Assembly (NCBI GenBank): GCA_021201395.1
Contig: JAJQFB010000082.1
Location: forward strand, 1 to 34,075
Length of the DNA stretch: 34,075 bases
Direction: 5' to 3'
DNA from: Clostridiales bacterium
GTDB taxonomy: Bacteria > Bacillota > Clostridia > Lachnospirales > CAG-274
Shown here: positions 24,801 through 32,059 of the stretch, piece by piece
Layout of the letters: every line of letters starts with the position of its first letter
How positions within the stretch are numbered: the stretch's first letter is position 1
Translations under genes and position numbers: made by a program
The notes under the pieces: generated by a model
Told to the model about the DNA's origin: nothing
Database searches by the model: none
What the model saw: only the letters and a program-made list of their open reading frames with translations

Positions 24801-26216
24801 AACTTTTCGGGAGAATATCAGGCAAGTGCTCACAAATACACAGAGGAGCTTTTCGGCGAGGGCTTCGTTTTCAAGGCAGGAACAATAGGCACCCTGGCGG
24901 ACAAGACCGCTTACGGCTTCGTTAAAAAATATCTTGATGAAAGAAGCCTTACGGCAAATAATGCCGAAATAAACAGGCTTGTTCAGGGTATTGTGGGCAT
25001 AAAGAGAACCACAGGCCAGCACCCCGGCGGCCTTATGGTCGTACCCAGTGACAACTCTATATACAATTTCTGCCCCATACAGCACCCGGCCAACAAAATG
25101 GACTCGGACATTGTTATAACACACTTTGACTACCACTCCATAAGCGGCAGGCTCCTAAAGCTTGACGAGCTTGGTCATGATGTGCCGACAATTATGCATA
25201 TGTATAAGGAAATGACGGGAGTGGATCCTACCGGGGTACCTATGGGAGATCCTAAGGTTATGTCCCTTTTCAGGGTACCCGACGCCTTAGGGGTAACAAA
25301 GGAGGATATAGGGGTTGAAACAGGCTCTCTCGGTCTGCCTGAATTTGGTACGGCAGGAGTAAGGCGAATGTTAATAGAAACACAGCCCACAACATTTTCG
25401 GAGCTTGTAAGGCTTTCGGGTCTTGCCCACGGAACCGACGTTTGGGCAGGAAACGCACAGGAGCTTATTAAAAACGGCACTGCCACCCTTAAAGAGGTTA
25501 TCGCCACAAGAGACGACATAATGACATATTTAATTTCAATGGGTTTGCCCAATGCCAACGCTTTTACGATTATGGAAAGTGTAAGAAAAGGAAAGGGACT
25601 TAAGCCCGAATGGAAGACTATGATGAGGGAGAACAATGTTCCCGAATGGTATATAGAATCCTGTAAAAAGATAAAATATATGTTCCCTAAGGGTCACGCC
25701 GCCGCCTATGTAACAAGCGCCATCAGAATAGGCTGGTTTAAAATTTATTATCCCTATGCCTTTTACGCTTCAACCTTTTCAATGAAGCTTGCCTTTTTTA
25801 ACTACAGCACCTGCTGTTTCGGCAGGAAGCGAGTCTTAAGAAGAATGAAAGAGATAGACGCCTTAGGCAAGCAGGCTACCGCCAACGAAAAAAGCGAGCT
25901 TACAACCCTTGAGCTTGTAAACGAAATGTACGCAAGGGGGCTTAAGTTTGTGCCTATGGATTTATATAAGTCCGACGCAGCAAAATTTATTTTGACGGAG
26001 GAGGGGCTTTTGCCGCCGCTTGCCACGATTCCCAAATTAGGGGGCATTGCGGCTCAGAGCATTGTTGACGCAAGAGAAAAAAGGGAGTTTGAAACCATAG
26101 AGGAATTTACGGAGCGAACCACCGTAGGCAAAACCCTCGTAGACCTCTTAAAGGAAGCCGGAGTTTTAAAGGGCATACCTGAAACAAGACAGGTAACGCT
26201 GGATATGCTTATGTAA
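21870..26216 (+). CDS. polC: DNA polymerase III alpha subunit, PolC type
   Basis: Replicative DNA polymerase with built-in proofreading. The 1448-residue protein has an N-terminal domain, an OB fold (about 225-320), a PHP domain opening with ELHLHTNMSDMDA (about 337), the inserted DnaQ exonuclease (FVVFDLETTGL, about 423, to HHRAVDDAGATAEIF), the rest of PHP, a zinc finger (CPKC and CPHC, about 916-950) and the catalytic aspartates in EPDIDLNFSGE (about 973). Length and order are those of Gram-positive PolC. The 17-residue gap from hicB and an SD AAGGATTTGAG-type site place it at the end of the cluster. No frameshift is seen. Confidence 0.97.
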   Translation: MENRNFTKVFGGLDMPSVVKSSLRGFDVASVRVYKGQALISVELVGKNIINEDFLPVFRESLIKSFDFVNRAKIIVKYDTKEDISSILKKYFKNILCAVRDVNRFCYFSLSDSENEISEGKILFKLKRSGAFLLYNNKIDKIISGLLKERFNLDYRIEFEDGKSEKKDIKNRKEEAAAASEAFYESDAPWETYKPAVSKPVIYEPKKRMPRVSAKIAQITEEPVPIRGNLNEGETVVFKGRILSTEITETKKRKYIVKTQITDETYSVTVKFFTDPEEYEDGYKEIVEKSKKGEKYILVKGVVTDDSFEKETVLMMREICAAEAPEKTRLDLAEKKRVELHLHTNMSDMDAITPITAYAKRAKEWGHRAIALTDHGVVQAFPEAIDAAKSTGVKILYGCEAYIIDDLGSICENQRGQGFDGEFVVFDLETTGLKKETDKIIEIGAVKVKNGEIIDKYSAFINPGRKLSDKIVKLTGITDEMLKDKPSEEEVVPEFLDFCGSAVLVGHNVGFDIGFIRRFGAENNIKVENTVLDTLGLARVLYGNLKNHKLDTVCNHLGVSLLNHHRAVDDAGATAEIFLIMAKELQNKGIDNLKDINLYVSKNIDKNNIKNYYHAIILVKEQRGIRNLYELISDAHLKYFKRRPRIPKSEFLRLKEGLIIGSACEAGELYTAVYENAPEERIKELVDFYDYLEIQPIGNNEFMINNQSKRGKTVESRDKLIEINKKIVALGEKYNKLVCATCDCHFLDPEDEYFRRIIMTGNGFDDADNQAPLFFRTTEEMLKEFDYLGEEKAYEVVVENTNKIADSIGDIFPIPKETYAPHIDGAEEQLKKITYDKAHEIYGDPLPKIVEDRLEIELNSIISNGYAVLYIIAQRLVWNSNEHGYMVGSRGSVGSSFAATMAGITEVNPLKPHYYCPKCQYSDFDSDIVKEKAGTSGFDLPDRKCPHCGADLIKEGQTIPFQTFLGFNGDKEPDIDLNFSGEYQASAHKYTEELFGEGFVFKAGTIGTLADKTAYGFVKKYLDERSLTANNAEINRLVQGIVGIKRTTGQHPGGLMVVPSDNSIYNFCPIQHPANKMDSDIVITHFDYHSISGRLLKLDELGHDVPTIMHMYKEMTGVDPTGVPMGDPKVMSLFRVPDALGVTKEDIGVETGSLGLPEFGTAGVRRMLIETQPTTFSELVRLSGLAHGTDVWAGNAQELIKNGTATLKEVIATRDDIMTYLISMGLPNANAFTIMESVRKGKGLKPEWKTMMRENNVPEWYIESCKKIKYMFPKGHAAAYVTSAIRIGWFKIYYPYAFYASTFSMKLAFFNYSTCCFGRKRVLRRMKEIDALGKQATANEKSELTTLELVNEMYARGLKFVPMDLYKSDAAKFILTEEGLLPPLATIPKLGGIAAQSIVDAREKREFETIEEFTERTTVGKTLVDLLKEAGVLKGIPETRQVTLDMLM

Positions 26217-26232
26217 TAAAAAGGAGAAGAAT

Positions 26233-27309
26233 ATGAAAATCGAAATGGGAGAATCGCTGTTTTACTCCTGGCTCCGCCATATAAAGGGCTGTCAGCTTGT
26301 TCAAACAAACTGGAAGGTCTCTCACAGGTGGCCTCTTTACCACGAGGGAGAGCTTGAGGAAATAAAAAATAAAACCGACAGCTTTTTCAGGGAAAAATAC
26401 GGCTATGAAATATACAAAAGGAACGCATCCCTTAAACAAATTTTGCAGCAAGGAGAATGCGATGTTTTGGGAATATGCTTTCAGGGGAGAAACAGTAAGG
26501 TTTATGCTGTGGATGTTGCTTTTCATAAGGGCGGTCTTAATTACGGCGAAAGTCGTCAGGATACAGTTATGAAGGTTGTTTCAAAATACTTAAGAACGGC
26601 TATGTGCATACACGGCTATTTTGACAACAGAGAGGCGGAGATTATATTTGCCTCGCCGAAAATTAATCCTCTGCTTCTCGGTGATGTTGCGGCCTGTGTC
26701 TCCGATGCTCAAAAAATAATGGACAGCTTGGGATACAGTTTTAAGTTTATGCTTATTTCAAATGAAGAATTTAAGGCCGAGGTTCTTTATAAGATGCTTA
26801 ATATAAGCAATGATGTGGCCGATACGACGGAGCTGTTTTTGCGGTCTTATCAAATGCTCCAAATGTTTGACAGTAGCTTTGAAGCTGAAACGGAAGCTGA
26901 AACAGAGGCTGAAGTCTATGAAGAAGAAGCGGCGGTTCAGGTTCAAAATGAAGCGATGGACGAAGCTGTAAGGACAGAGGAAGCTGACCGTTTCAGCGGA
27001 ATGAAGGTGGGGGAGATTGCAAGGAATATTTTGCGGCCTATGCTTGAGAGGGGCTGTGCTTCCGAGGAAGAAATCTTGAAAATGCAAACTGACGAATATA
27101 GCAAGGAGGTTTTCGGACTTTATTATCCCTTGCTTGTAAAAGCAGAGGTTGAATGTGAAAAACGCAGATATTATTCAACACGGGATTTTCCTTTTTTAAA
27201 AATAAGAGGGAAAAATTACAGACTATGTAATCACTGGCGTGAACAACCGAGCAGATCATTGTTTATACGGTGGATAAACAGACATACCGATAATGAGAGG
27301 ATAGACTGA
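26233..27309 (+). CDS. Conserved protein of unknown function with acidic linker
   Basis: 358 residues, cytoplasmic (no signal peptide or membrane span). The N-terminal 200 residues resemble a hypothetical family I have seen in anaerobe genomes: MGESLFYSWLRHIKGCQLVQ, LKQILQQGECDVLGI and VYAVDVAFHKGGLNYG. The alternating ECDVLGI and YAVDVAFHK strands recall PD-(D/E)XK nuclease cores, but the lysine position is not clear, so this is only a guess. Next is a Glu-rich repeat (EAETEAETEAE, about 217-235) and a C-terminal domain (about 255-358) with YYSTRDFPFLKIRGKNYRL. SD AAAGGAG precedes the ATG. It is 16 nt after polC and its codons are more A/T-ending than those of polC. Confidence 0.7.
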   Translation: MKIEMGESLFYSWLRHIKGCQLVQTNWKVSHRWPLYHEGELEEIKNKTDSFFREKYGYEIYKRNASLKQILQQGECDVLGICFQGRNSKVYAVDVAFHKGGLNYGESRQDTVMKVVSKYLRTAMCIHGYFDNREAEIIFASPKINPLLLGDVAACVSDAQKIMDSLGYSFKFMLISNEEFKAEVLYKMLNISNDVADTTELFLRSYQMLQMFDSSFEAETEAETEAEVYEEEAAVQVQNEAMDEAVRTEEADRFSGMKVGEIARNILRPMLERGCASEEEILKMQTDEYSKEVFGLYYPLLVKAEVECEKRRYYSTRDFPFLKIRGKNYRLCNHWREQPSRSLFIRWINRHTDNERID

Positions 27310-27330
27310 ATTTTAATGAGGGTGTTAAAA

Positions 27331-28860
27331 ATGAAGAGTTTAATTAAAAGAACAATTTGTGCTGCTTTGGGCTGTGTTATTTTGGCCGGAGCAGGGAGTG
27401 TTGAGACCTTTGGGGGAAAGGTTTACTCCGAGGACAGTCTCAGAAAGGAGCTTAAGGAGCTTGGGGTTATTGCCGAGAGCGAACAGAAGGTAAGGTATAA
27501 GGTGCCTGAGGTAACGGGGGAGAATGTTTCGGTGGCTTCCGTTGAAACCTACGGCGGAAAATATGTTATAGTCACCCTTGACGGGCGGTTTGAAACTGCC
27601 GACAGCTCTGACATTACACTTAAGAAATATTCCGACAACTGGTATGATTTAAAGCCGGAGCTTTCCGACATAGAGGTTGTAAGCAACTTTTCGGCCTTAA
27701 ACGACAAGGGTGTCACCGTTTTTGTGTATGAAATAAACGAGGAAATAGACGGCATAAGGGTCGTTCCCGACAGAACGGGAGAAAATTTCGAAGATTTGGA
27801 GGCGGCGGTTGAGCTTGCCGACAACTACCTCTCCTGGCAGATGGATCACGGCGGCTGGGACAAAAGCGTTGAGGAACAGGCGCTTGAAGCTTGGAACGGC
27901 ACTGACCCTAAGAACAAATTTTCAGGCTGGTCAAGCGTAGACGGAGAGCCTATAGGCACCATCGACAACAGCTCTACCTATACCCAAATGCGTCAGATTG
28001 CGGCGGTTTACAGAGAGGTAAGGGACGAAAAATACAAGGAAAGTGTTGAAAAGGGTCTTGATTTTATATTTAAGCTTCAATATCCCTCCGGCGGCCTTGC
28101 CCAGGTCTATCCCCGAAGAGGAAATTATTCCGATTATGTAACCTTTAACGATAATGCAACGATAAGCACACTTATTATGCTTGAGGATATGGATGAGGGG
28201 GTTTATCCCTTTGATTCCGACATAATCTCCGAAGAATACAGGGAAAAAATCGAAGTCTGCCTTGACAAGGCCACAGACTACATTTTAAAGGCACAGATTG
28301 TTTCCGGCGGTAAGCTGACGGCCTGGTGCGCCCAGCATGACCCCGTTACCTATGAGCCTATGGGCGGCAGGGCCTATGAGCTGCCCTCCATAAGCGGAGC
28401 CGAGTCAAAGCCCGTTATCAAATTTTTAATGAACAGAAAGGAACAGACGGAGGAAATCAAAAACGCCGTTGAATGTGCAGTACAGTGGTATAAGGATTCG
28501 AAGATTAAGGGCTATACATACGTAAAGAAAGACCCCGACAACATTTATTTTGTTCAGGACGAGGATTCAAGTCTGTGGTACAGATTTTATGAAATAGGCA
28601 CCAACAGGGCCATTTTCTGCGACAGGGACGGTGTTAAAAAATATGACCTTTTGGAAGTAGGCGAGGAGAGAAGAAACGGCTATACCTGGGCAGGAGCCTG
28701 GGGAAAGGATATTATAGAAATTTACGACACCGTAGGCTATTACCCCAACAGAATAGAAGCCGTTGCAACGGGAACAGCCTCAAAAACCGCCGAGGGCAAG
28801 ACCCTTTCCCGGGGCAGTCAAATCTCCGCCGAAAGACAGCTTACTCTGTCGAAAAATTAA
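27331..28860 (+). CDS. Secreted pectate lyase, PL10 family
   Basis: Cleaves de-esterified homogalacturonan (pectate) by beta-elimination, outside the cell. The 509-residue protein has an N-terminal signal (MKSLIKRTICAALGCVIL, cut near residue 20-25), a non-catalytic region to about 150, then the alpha/alpha-barrel PL10 motifs: GGWDKSV, IDNSSTYTQMRQIAAVY, GGLAQVYPRRG, TFNDNATIS, WCAQHDPVTYEP and GGRAYELPSISGAES, the last holding the probable catalytic arginine. ATG 27331 follows GAGGGTG (27318-27324); an ATG at 27316 is inside that SD. The cysteine in ALGC is not a proper lipobox. It may be on its own promoter; none is clear. With the GH43 gene it points to plant cell wall use. Confidence 0.92.
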   Translation: MKSLIKRTICAALGCVILAGAGSVETFGGKVYSEDSLRKELKELGVIAESEQKVRYKVPEVTGENVSVASVETYGGKYVIVTLDGRFETADSSDITLKKYSDNWYDLKPELSDIEVVSNFSALNDKGVTVFVYEINEEIDGIRVVPDRTGENFEDLEAAVELADNYLSWQMDHGGWDKSVEEQALEAWNGTDPKNKFSGWSSVDGEPIGTIDNSSTYTQMRQIAAVYREVRDEKYKESVEKGLDFIFKLQYPSGGLAQVYPRRGNYSDYVTFNDNATISTLIMLEDMDEGVYPFDSDIISEEYREKIEVCLDKATDYILKAQIVSGGKLTAWCAQHDPVTYEPMGGRAYELPSISGAESKPVIKFLMNRKEQTEEIKNAVECAVQWYKDSKIKGYTYVKKDPDNIYFVQDEDSSLWYRFYEIGTNRAIFCDRDGVKKYDLLEVGEERRNGYTWAGAWGKDIIEIYDTVGYYPNRIEAVATGTASKTAEGKTLSRGSQISAERQLTLSKN

Positions 28861-28920
28861 GAATTTTGAATATTATAGCTTACTTATAGATTGCTTATAA
28901 TAATTTATTCAATTAATCAC

Positions 28921-28949
28921 TTGACGGCAAGGGACTTGTGGGATATAAT
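28921..28949 (+). promoter_or_regulatory. Sigma-A type promoter of yajC-rnz
   Basis: TTGACG (28921-28926), 17-nt spacer, TATAAT (28944-28949). Transcription would start near 28956, 30 nt before the yajC ATG, with SD CTGGAGTG. Confidence 0.8.
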
Positions 28950-28985
28950 AAACATTAAGAATTTTCAGACTGGAGTGAATAAAAA

Positions 28986-29453
28986 ATGATACTTAATTTG
29001 TTAAGCGGACTTAACGGAAGTCTTTCAGAGGCGGCGGAGGGAGCTGCTTCCGCGGCGGACGCTGTTTCCGAGGGTGTTACTTCGGCGGCTTCATCGGCTT
29101 CAAGCGGTTCTACAGGCTTCGGCCCCTGGTTTTGGGTAATTTACATTATAGGCCTTATTCTTCTTTTCTACTTCTTTGCTATTCGTCCCAACAAGAAGCG
29201 TGAGCAGGAAAGACAGGCTGTTAAAGAGGGCATTAAATTAGGCGACTGGGTTATTACAACCGGCGGCCTCTACGGCAAGGTTGTCAATATTTACGCCGAT
29301 GAATTTATGGTTGAATTCGGAACAAACAAGAGCATAACAATACCTATCAGGAAAGACGACATTTTAGGAGCTAAGAAGCCCGAGCTTACAAACAATCCTC
29401 CTCAGGAGGTTGCTGACGAGCCTAAGAAGAAAAAGCTGTTCGGTATATTCTGA
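28986..29453 (+). CDS. yajC: Sec translocon accessory subunit YajC
   Basis: Small membrane protein associated with SecDF-YidC. The 155-residue protein has one span (about 50-68, WVIYIIGLILLFYFFAI) followed by RPNKKREQERQ and the cytoplasmic KLGDWVITTGGLYGKV domain. The N-terminus before the span is unusually long (about 45 residues) and made mostly of Ala, Ser and Gly, and the protein ends in a lysine-rich tail KKKKLFGIF. secD and secF are not adjacent. Its stop overlaps the rnz ATG by one base (TGATG), so the two are translated together. Confidence 0.93.
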   Translation: MILNLLSGLNGSLSEAAEGAASAADAVSEGVTSAASSASSGSTGFGPWFWVIYIIGLILLFYFFAIRPNKKREQERQAVKEGIKLGDWVITTGGLYGKVVNIYADEFMVEFGTNKSITIPIRKDDILGAKKPELTNNPPQEVADEPKKKKLFGIF

Positions 29454-30367
29454 TGCTTGATATAGCACTTTTGGGAACAGGGGGTATGATGCCTCTGCCT
29501 AACAGGTGGCTTACTTCCCTGCTTGTGAGATTAAACGGAAAGATGATTTTACTTGACTGCGGCGAGGGCACCCAGATTACAGCCAAGCTTATGGGCTGGG
29601 GCTTCAAAAATATTGACGCCATACTTATAACCCACTTTCATGCCGACCATATTTCCGGCCTGCCGGGTATGCTTCTTACAATAGGAAATTCCGACAGAAC
29701 AGAGCCTTTAACCATTATAGGGCCTAAAGGTCTTAAGAACGTTGTTTCCGGCTTAAGAGTTGTGGCACCTGAGCTTCCCTTTGAAATCCGCCTTGTTGAA
29801 ATAGAGGGAGACAGATTTGAGACGGAGCTTTGCGGCCTTAAAATAAAGGCTCTCAGGCTTAACCACAGAGTGACCTGCTACGGCTATTCCTTTGAGCTTT
29901 TCAGAAAGGGCAGGTTTTCCCCCGAAAGGGCAAAAGAAAACAATATTCCCCTTAAATACTGGTCAAGGCTTCAAAAGGAGGACAGGCTTACAGCCGAGGA
30001 CGGCAGGGTCTTAACAAGCGATATGGTTTTAGGCCCTGAGCGAAAGGGTCTTAAGGTCTGTTATACAACAGACACCAGACCTACGGCGGCCATACCCGAT
30101 TTTATAAGAGGAGCGGATTTATTTATCTGCGAGGGTATGTACGGCGACCCTGAAAAGCTTGAAAAGGTAAAGGAAAAGAAGCATATGCTTTTTTCGGAAG
30201 CGGCAAGACTTGCTGTCTCCGGAGAGGTAAAGGAGCTTTGGCTTACACACTACAGCCCGGCTCTTATGAACCCCAAGGCGGAGGTAGGCCTTGCCAGAGA
30301 AATTTTTAAAAATACCAAGGCTGCCGCCGACAGGTATAATATTACACTTAATTTTGCCGATGAATAA
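29453..30367 (+). CDS. rnz: Ribonuclease Z (tRNA 3'-end processing)
   Basis: Metallo-beta-lactamase-fold nuclease that trims tRNA precursor 3' ends. The 304-residue protein has the zinc motif THFHADHISGLPG (H61, H63, D65, H66), the LNHRV histidine, YTTDTRPT and the C-terminal LTHYSPALMNP. The length and the flexible-arm region (residues about 150-175) fit RNase Z rather than other MBL hydrolases. It is coupled to yajC by overlap. A hairpin follows at 30378-30412. Confidence 0.92.
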   Translation: MLDIALLGTGGMMPLPNRWLTSLLVRLNGKMILLDCGEGTQITAKLMGWGFKNIDAILITHFHADHISGLPGMLLTIGNSDRTEPLTIIGPKGLKNVVSGLRVVAPELPFEIRLVEIEGDRFETELCGLKIKALRLNHRVTCYGYSFELFRKGRFSPERAKENNIPLKYWSRLQKEDRLTAEDGRVLTSDMVLGPERKGLKVCYTTDTRPTAAIPDFIRGADLFICEGMYGDPEKLEKVKEKKHMLFSEAARLAVSGEVKELWLTHYSPALMNPKAEVGLAREIFKNTKAAADRYNITLNFADE

Positions 30368-30377
30368 AATTAAAAAA

Positions 30378-30412
30378 CCAAAGGGCGGTTCCTTAAGGAT
30401 CGCCTTATTTGG
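30378..30412 (+). terminator. Terminator after rnz
   Basis: CCAAA (30378-30382) with TTTGG (30408-30412), and GGGCG with CGCCT inside, closed on a GGTTCCTTAAGGATC core. The long imperfect stem has little T-run, so termination strength is uncertain. The core GGTTCCTTAA is identical to the outer end of the repeat family. Confidence 0.55.
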
Positions 30413-30452
30413 AATTATATAAATTATAAATTGAAAAAGTGAGGCGGTTCAT

Positions 30453-30650
30453 ATGAAAATAAGCTTGAATAAGGACCCTGAAATCGTTGCCGCCATACAG
30501 GAGGGGCTTAAGCTAAAGGGCGGCTACTGCCCCTGCCGTTTGGAGAAAACGGAGGAAAACAGGTGTATGTGCAAGGAGTTTAGAGACCAGATAAAAGACC
30601 CGAATTTTGAGGGCTACTGTCACTGTATGCTTTATTATAAAAAACTGTAA
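30453..30650 (+). CDS. Ferredoxin:thioredoxin reductase catalytic-type protein
   Basis: 65-residue cytoplasmic protein with six cysteines in three CxC pairs: C26-P-C28, C38-M-C40 and C56-H-C58. This is the pattern of the FTR catalytic beta chain, which uses a 4Fe-4S cluster and an active disulfide to pass single electrons from ferredoxin to thioredoxin. The middle pair is CMC instead of CPC and the spacings differ from those of plant FTR, but the final CHC is kept. No variable (alpha) subunit is present. trxA follows 19 nt later, its likely partner. SD GTGAGGCGG precedes the ATG. Function is inferred from pattern and neighbour. Confidence 0.82.
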   Translation: MKISLNKDPEIVAAIQEGLKLKGGYCPCRLEKTEENRCMCKEFRDQIKDPNFEGYCHCMLYYKKL

Positions 30651-30669
30651 ATACGGGAGGTTTTATATT

Positions 30670-30981
30670 ATGGAAATAACAATTACAAAGGAAAATTTTG
30701 AAACCGAGGTTTTAAAGTCGGATATACCTGTTTTGGTAGATTTTTGGGCGGTGTGGTGCGGCCCCTGCCGAATACTTGCACCTGTTATGAAAGAAATAGC
30801 CGAGGAAAACGAGGGTGTTGTAAAGGTAGGAAAGGTAAACGTAGACGAACAGCCGGAGCTTGCCATACGCTATAAGGTGGCGAGCATACCTACGGTTATA
30901 CTTTTTAAGAACGGCGAGGCCGTGAACAAGTCAATAGGCTATTGCCCCAAGGAAGAAATTACGGCTATGCTTGAGCAGTAA
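30670..30981 (+). CDS. trxA: Thioredoxin
   Basis: 103-residue thioredoxin with active site WCGPC (C30, C33), preceding FWAVW and the cis-proline in [12 protein letters not shown]. It reduces protein disulfides in the cytoplasm. The ATG at 30670 has SD GGGAGG (30655-30660) 9 nt upstream; an earlier in-frame start would overlap the FTR gene. Its linkage to the FTR-type gene suggests reduction from ferredoxin rather than NADPH. The gene ends 28 nt before repeat copy 5. Confidence 0.95.
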   Translation: MEITITKENFETEVLKSDIPVLVDFWAVWCGPCRILAPVMKEIAEENEGVVKVGKVNVDEQPELAIRYKVASIPTVILFKNGEAVNKSIGYCPKEEITAMLEQ

Positions 30982-31009
30982 AAACAAAAATAATTTATTT
31001 TCGTATATA

Positions 31010-31177
31010 TTAAGGAAACGATGATTAATTCGCCGAAGCAGATTTGCCGCAGATTTTTTCGAGTGCAAGGAAAGCATTTGAGGGTGCAGCCGGAGCCTAC
31101 GCTGAAAATGCGTGACGAGGCAATCGGAAAAATCGGCGGTGAAGCTGCGATGAGCCAATTAATCAGCGGTTCCTTAA
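31010..31177 (+). repeat. Structured repeat, copy 5 (full length, open reading frame)
   Basis: A 168-bp copy between trxA and the sigma factor, with outer ends TTAAGGAAACG and GCGGTTCCTTAA. Its terminus has AAGGA then ATG (31021-31023). Unlike copies 2-4 its frame from that ATG has no stop and runs on into the sigma factor at 31192. At the three places where copy 3 has TGA, TAG and TAA, copy 5 has CGA, CAG and CAA. The element may therefore act as an upstream coding extension. Confidence 0.9.
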
Positions 31178-31191
31178 AGGCAGGTGAAGAA

Positions 31192-31764
31192 ATGACACGG
31201 GACACCGAGGCTATGACCGACTATGAGGTTGTTCAGTCGGTTTTAAAGGGAAACAAGGACGACTTTGAGGAAATTATAAAGAGATATAAAAACCTTGTTT
31301 TCGCCGTTATCCACAGAATGACAAACGACTATGACGAAGCAAACGACACAGCCCAGGACGTTTTCATAAAGATATACAAAAATTTGGATAAATACAACAG
31401 CGAATATAAGTTTGCCACATGGGTAATTAAAATTACAACAAACCACATTATTGACCTGAGAAGAAGAAAAAAACAGGACACCGTGCCTATGGACGAGGTT
31501 GAATTCGGGCTTTCCGGAGGAAGCTCTCCCGAGGATAAATATGTCAAGGAGGAGAGCAGCCGCGAGCTTTTCAGGCTCATAGAGGAGCTTCCCGAAATTT
31601 ACAGAACGCCTCTTCTTTTATATCACAGAGAGGGCTTAAGCTATCTGGAAATAGCGGAAAAAACGAACGAGTCTATGTCTAAGGTAAAAAACAGAATTTT
31701 CAGGGGGAGGAAGCTCCTCAGGGAAAGTCTTTCAAAGGAGGGAATAGGAAATGGACTGCTTTGA
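31192..31764 (+). CDS. ECF-type RNA polymerase sigma factor
   Basis: 190-residue sigma-70 family protein with region 2 (EEIIKRYKNLVFAVIHRMT, then DTAQDVFIKIYKNLDKY and FATWVIKITTNHIIDLRRR) and region 4 (LPEIYRTPLLLYHREGLSYLEIAEKTN, then MSKVKNRIFRGRKLLRE). The length suits ECF factors. I start it at ATG 31192, with AGGTGA 5 nt upstream. The frame is open back to ATG 31021 inside repeat copy 5, giving a 247-residue alternative. It overlaps the next, anti-sigma-like gene by 14 nt. Its own target promoters cannot be read; no ECF-type promoter is evident before it. Confidence 0.93.
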   Translation: MTRDTEAMTDYEVVQSVLKGNKDDFEEIIKRYKNLVFAVIHRMTNDYDEANDTAQDVFIKIYKNLDKYNSEYKFATWVIKITTNHIIDLRRRKKQDTVPMDEVEFGLSGGSSPEDKYVKEESSRELFRLIEELPEIYRTPLLLYHREGLSYLEIAEKTNESMSKVKNRIFRGRKLLRESLSKEGIGNGLL

Positions 31765-32059
31765 AGCGGAAATAATTATGCTTAAAGAACTGGAGGGAAC
31801 AACCTCGGACTATGAAACCGACAGGCTTATTTCCCATATGCTTTCCTGTCCCGACTGCTGCCGCCATTTCAGATTTTTAAAGAGTGTGCTTACGGAAAAC
31901 AGCCGTGAGGTTCAGGAAAAACCTCAGGAGAAAATACAGGAAAAAATACAGGAGAGAGAAACGGCTTTTGTCCCTGAGAATTTTGAGGTTCAGGTTATGA
32001 TGAAAATCAGGAACATAAACGCCGTAACTGTTATTAAAACAAGGGTGAAGTACAGATGA
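31751..32059 (+). CDS. Putative soluble zinc-binding anti-sigma factor
   Basis: 102-residue protein with the HX3CX2C zinc motif of anti-sigma (zf-HC2) domains, HMLSCPDCC (about residues 29-37), preceded by MDCFEAEIIMLKELEG and followed by a polar Gln/Glu/Lys repeat (EKIQEKIQERE). There is no membrane span, so it would bind the sigma factor in the cytoplasm and might respond to an internal signal such as redox state. The identification rests on the motif and the 14-nt overlap with the sigma gene, and on their coupling. It overlaps the next gene by 4 nt (ATGA). Confidence 0.75.
   Translation: MDCFEAEIIMLKELEGTTSDYETDRLISHMLSCPDCCRHFRFLKSVLTENSREVQEKPQEKIQEKIQERETAFVPENFEVQVMMKIRNINAVTVIKTRVKYR

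Noticed and set aside
27331..27400. Lipoprotein signal in the pectate lyase
   Set aside because: The ALGC at residues 12-15 is too close to the start and lacks a proper -3 residue; a normal signal peptide is more likely.
31012..31060. ECF-type promoter in repeat copy 5 (GGAAAC as a -35)
   Set aside because: No CGT-type -10 at 16-17 nt spacing; the GGAAAC is simply part of the repeat terminus in all copies.
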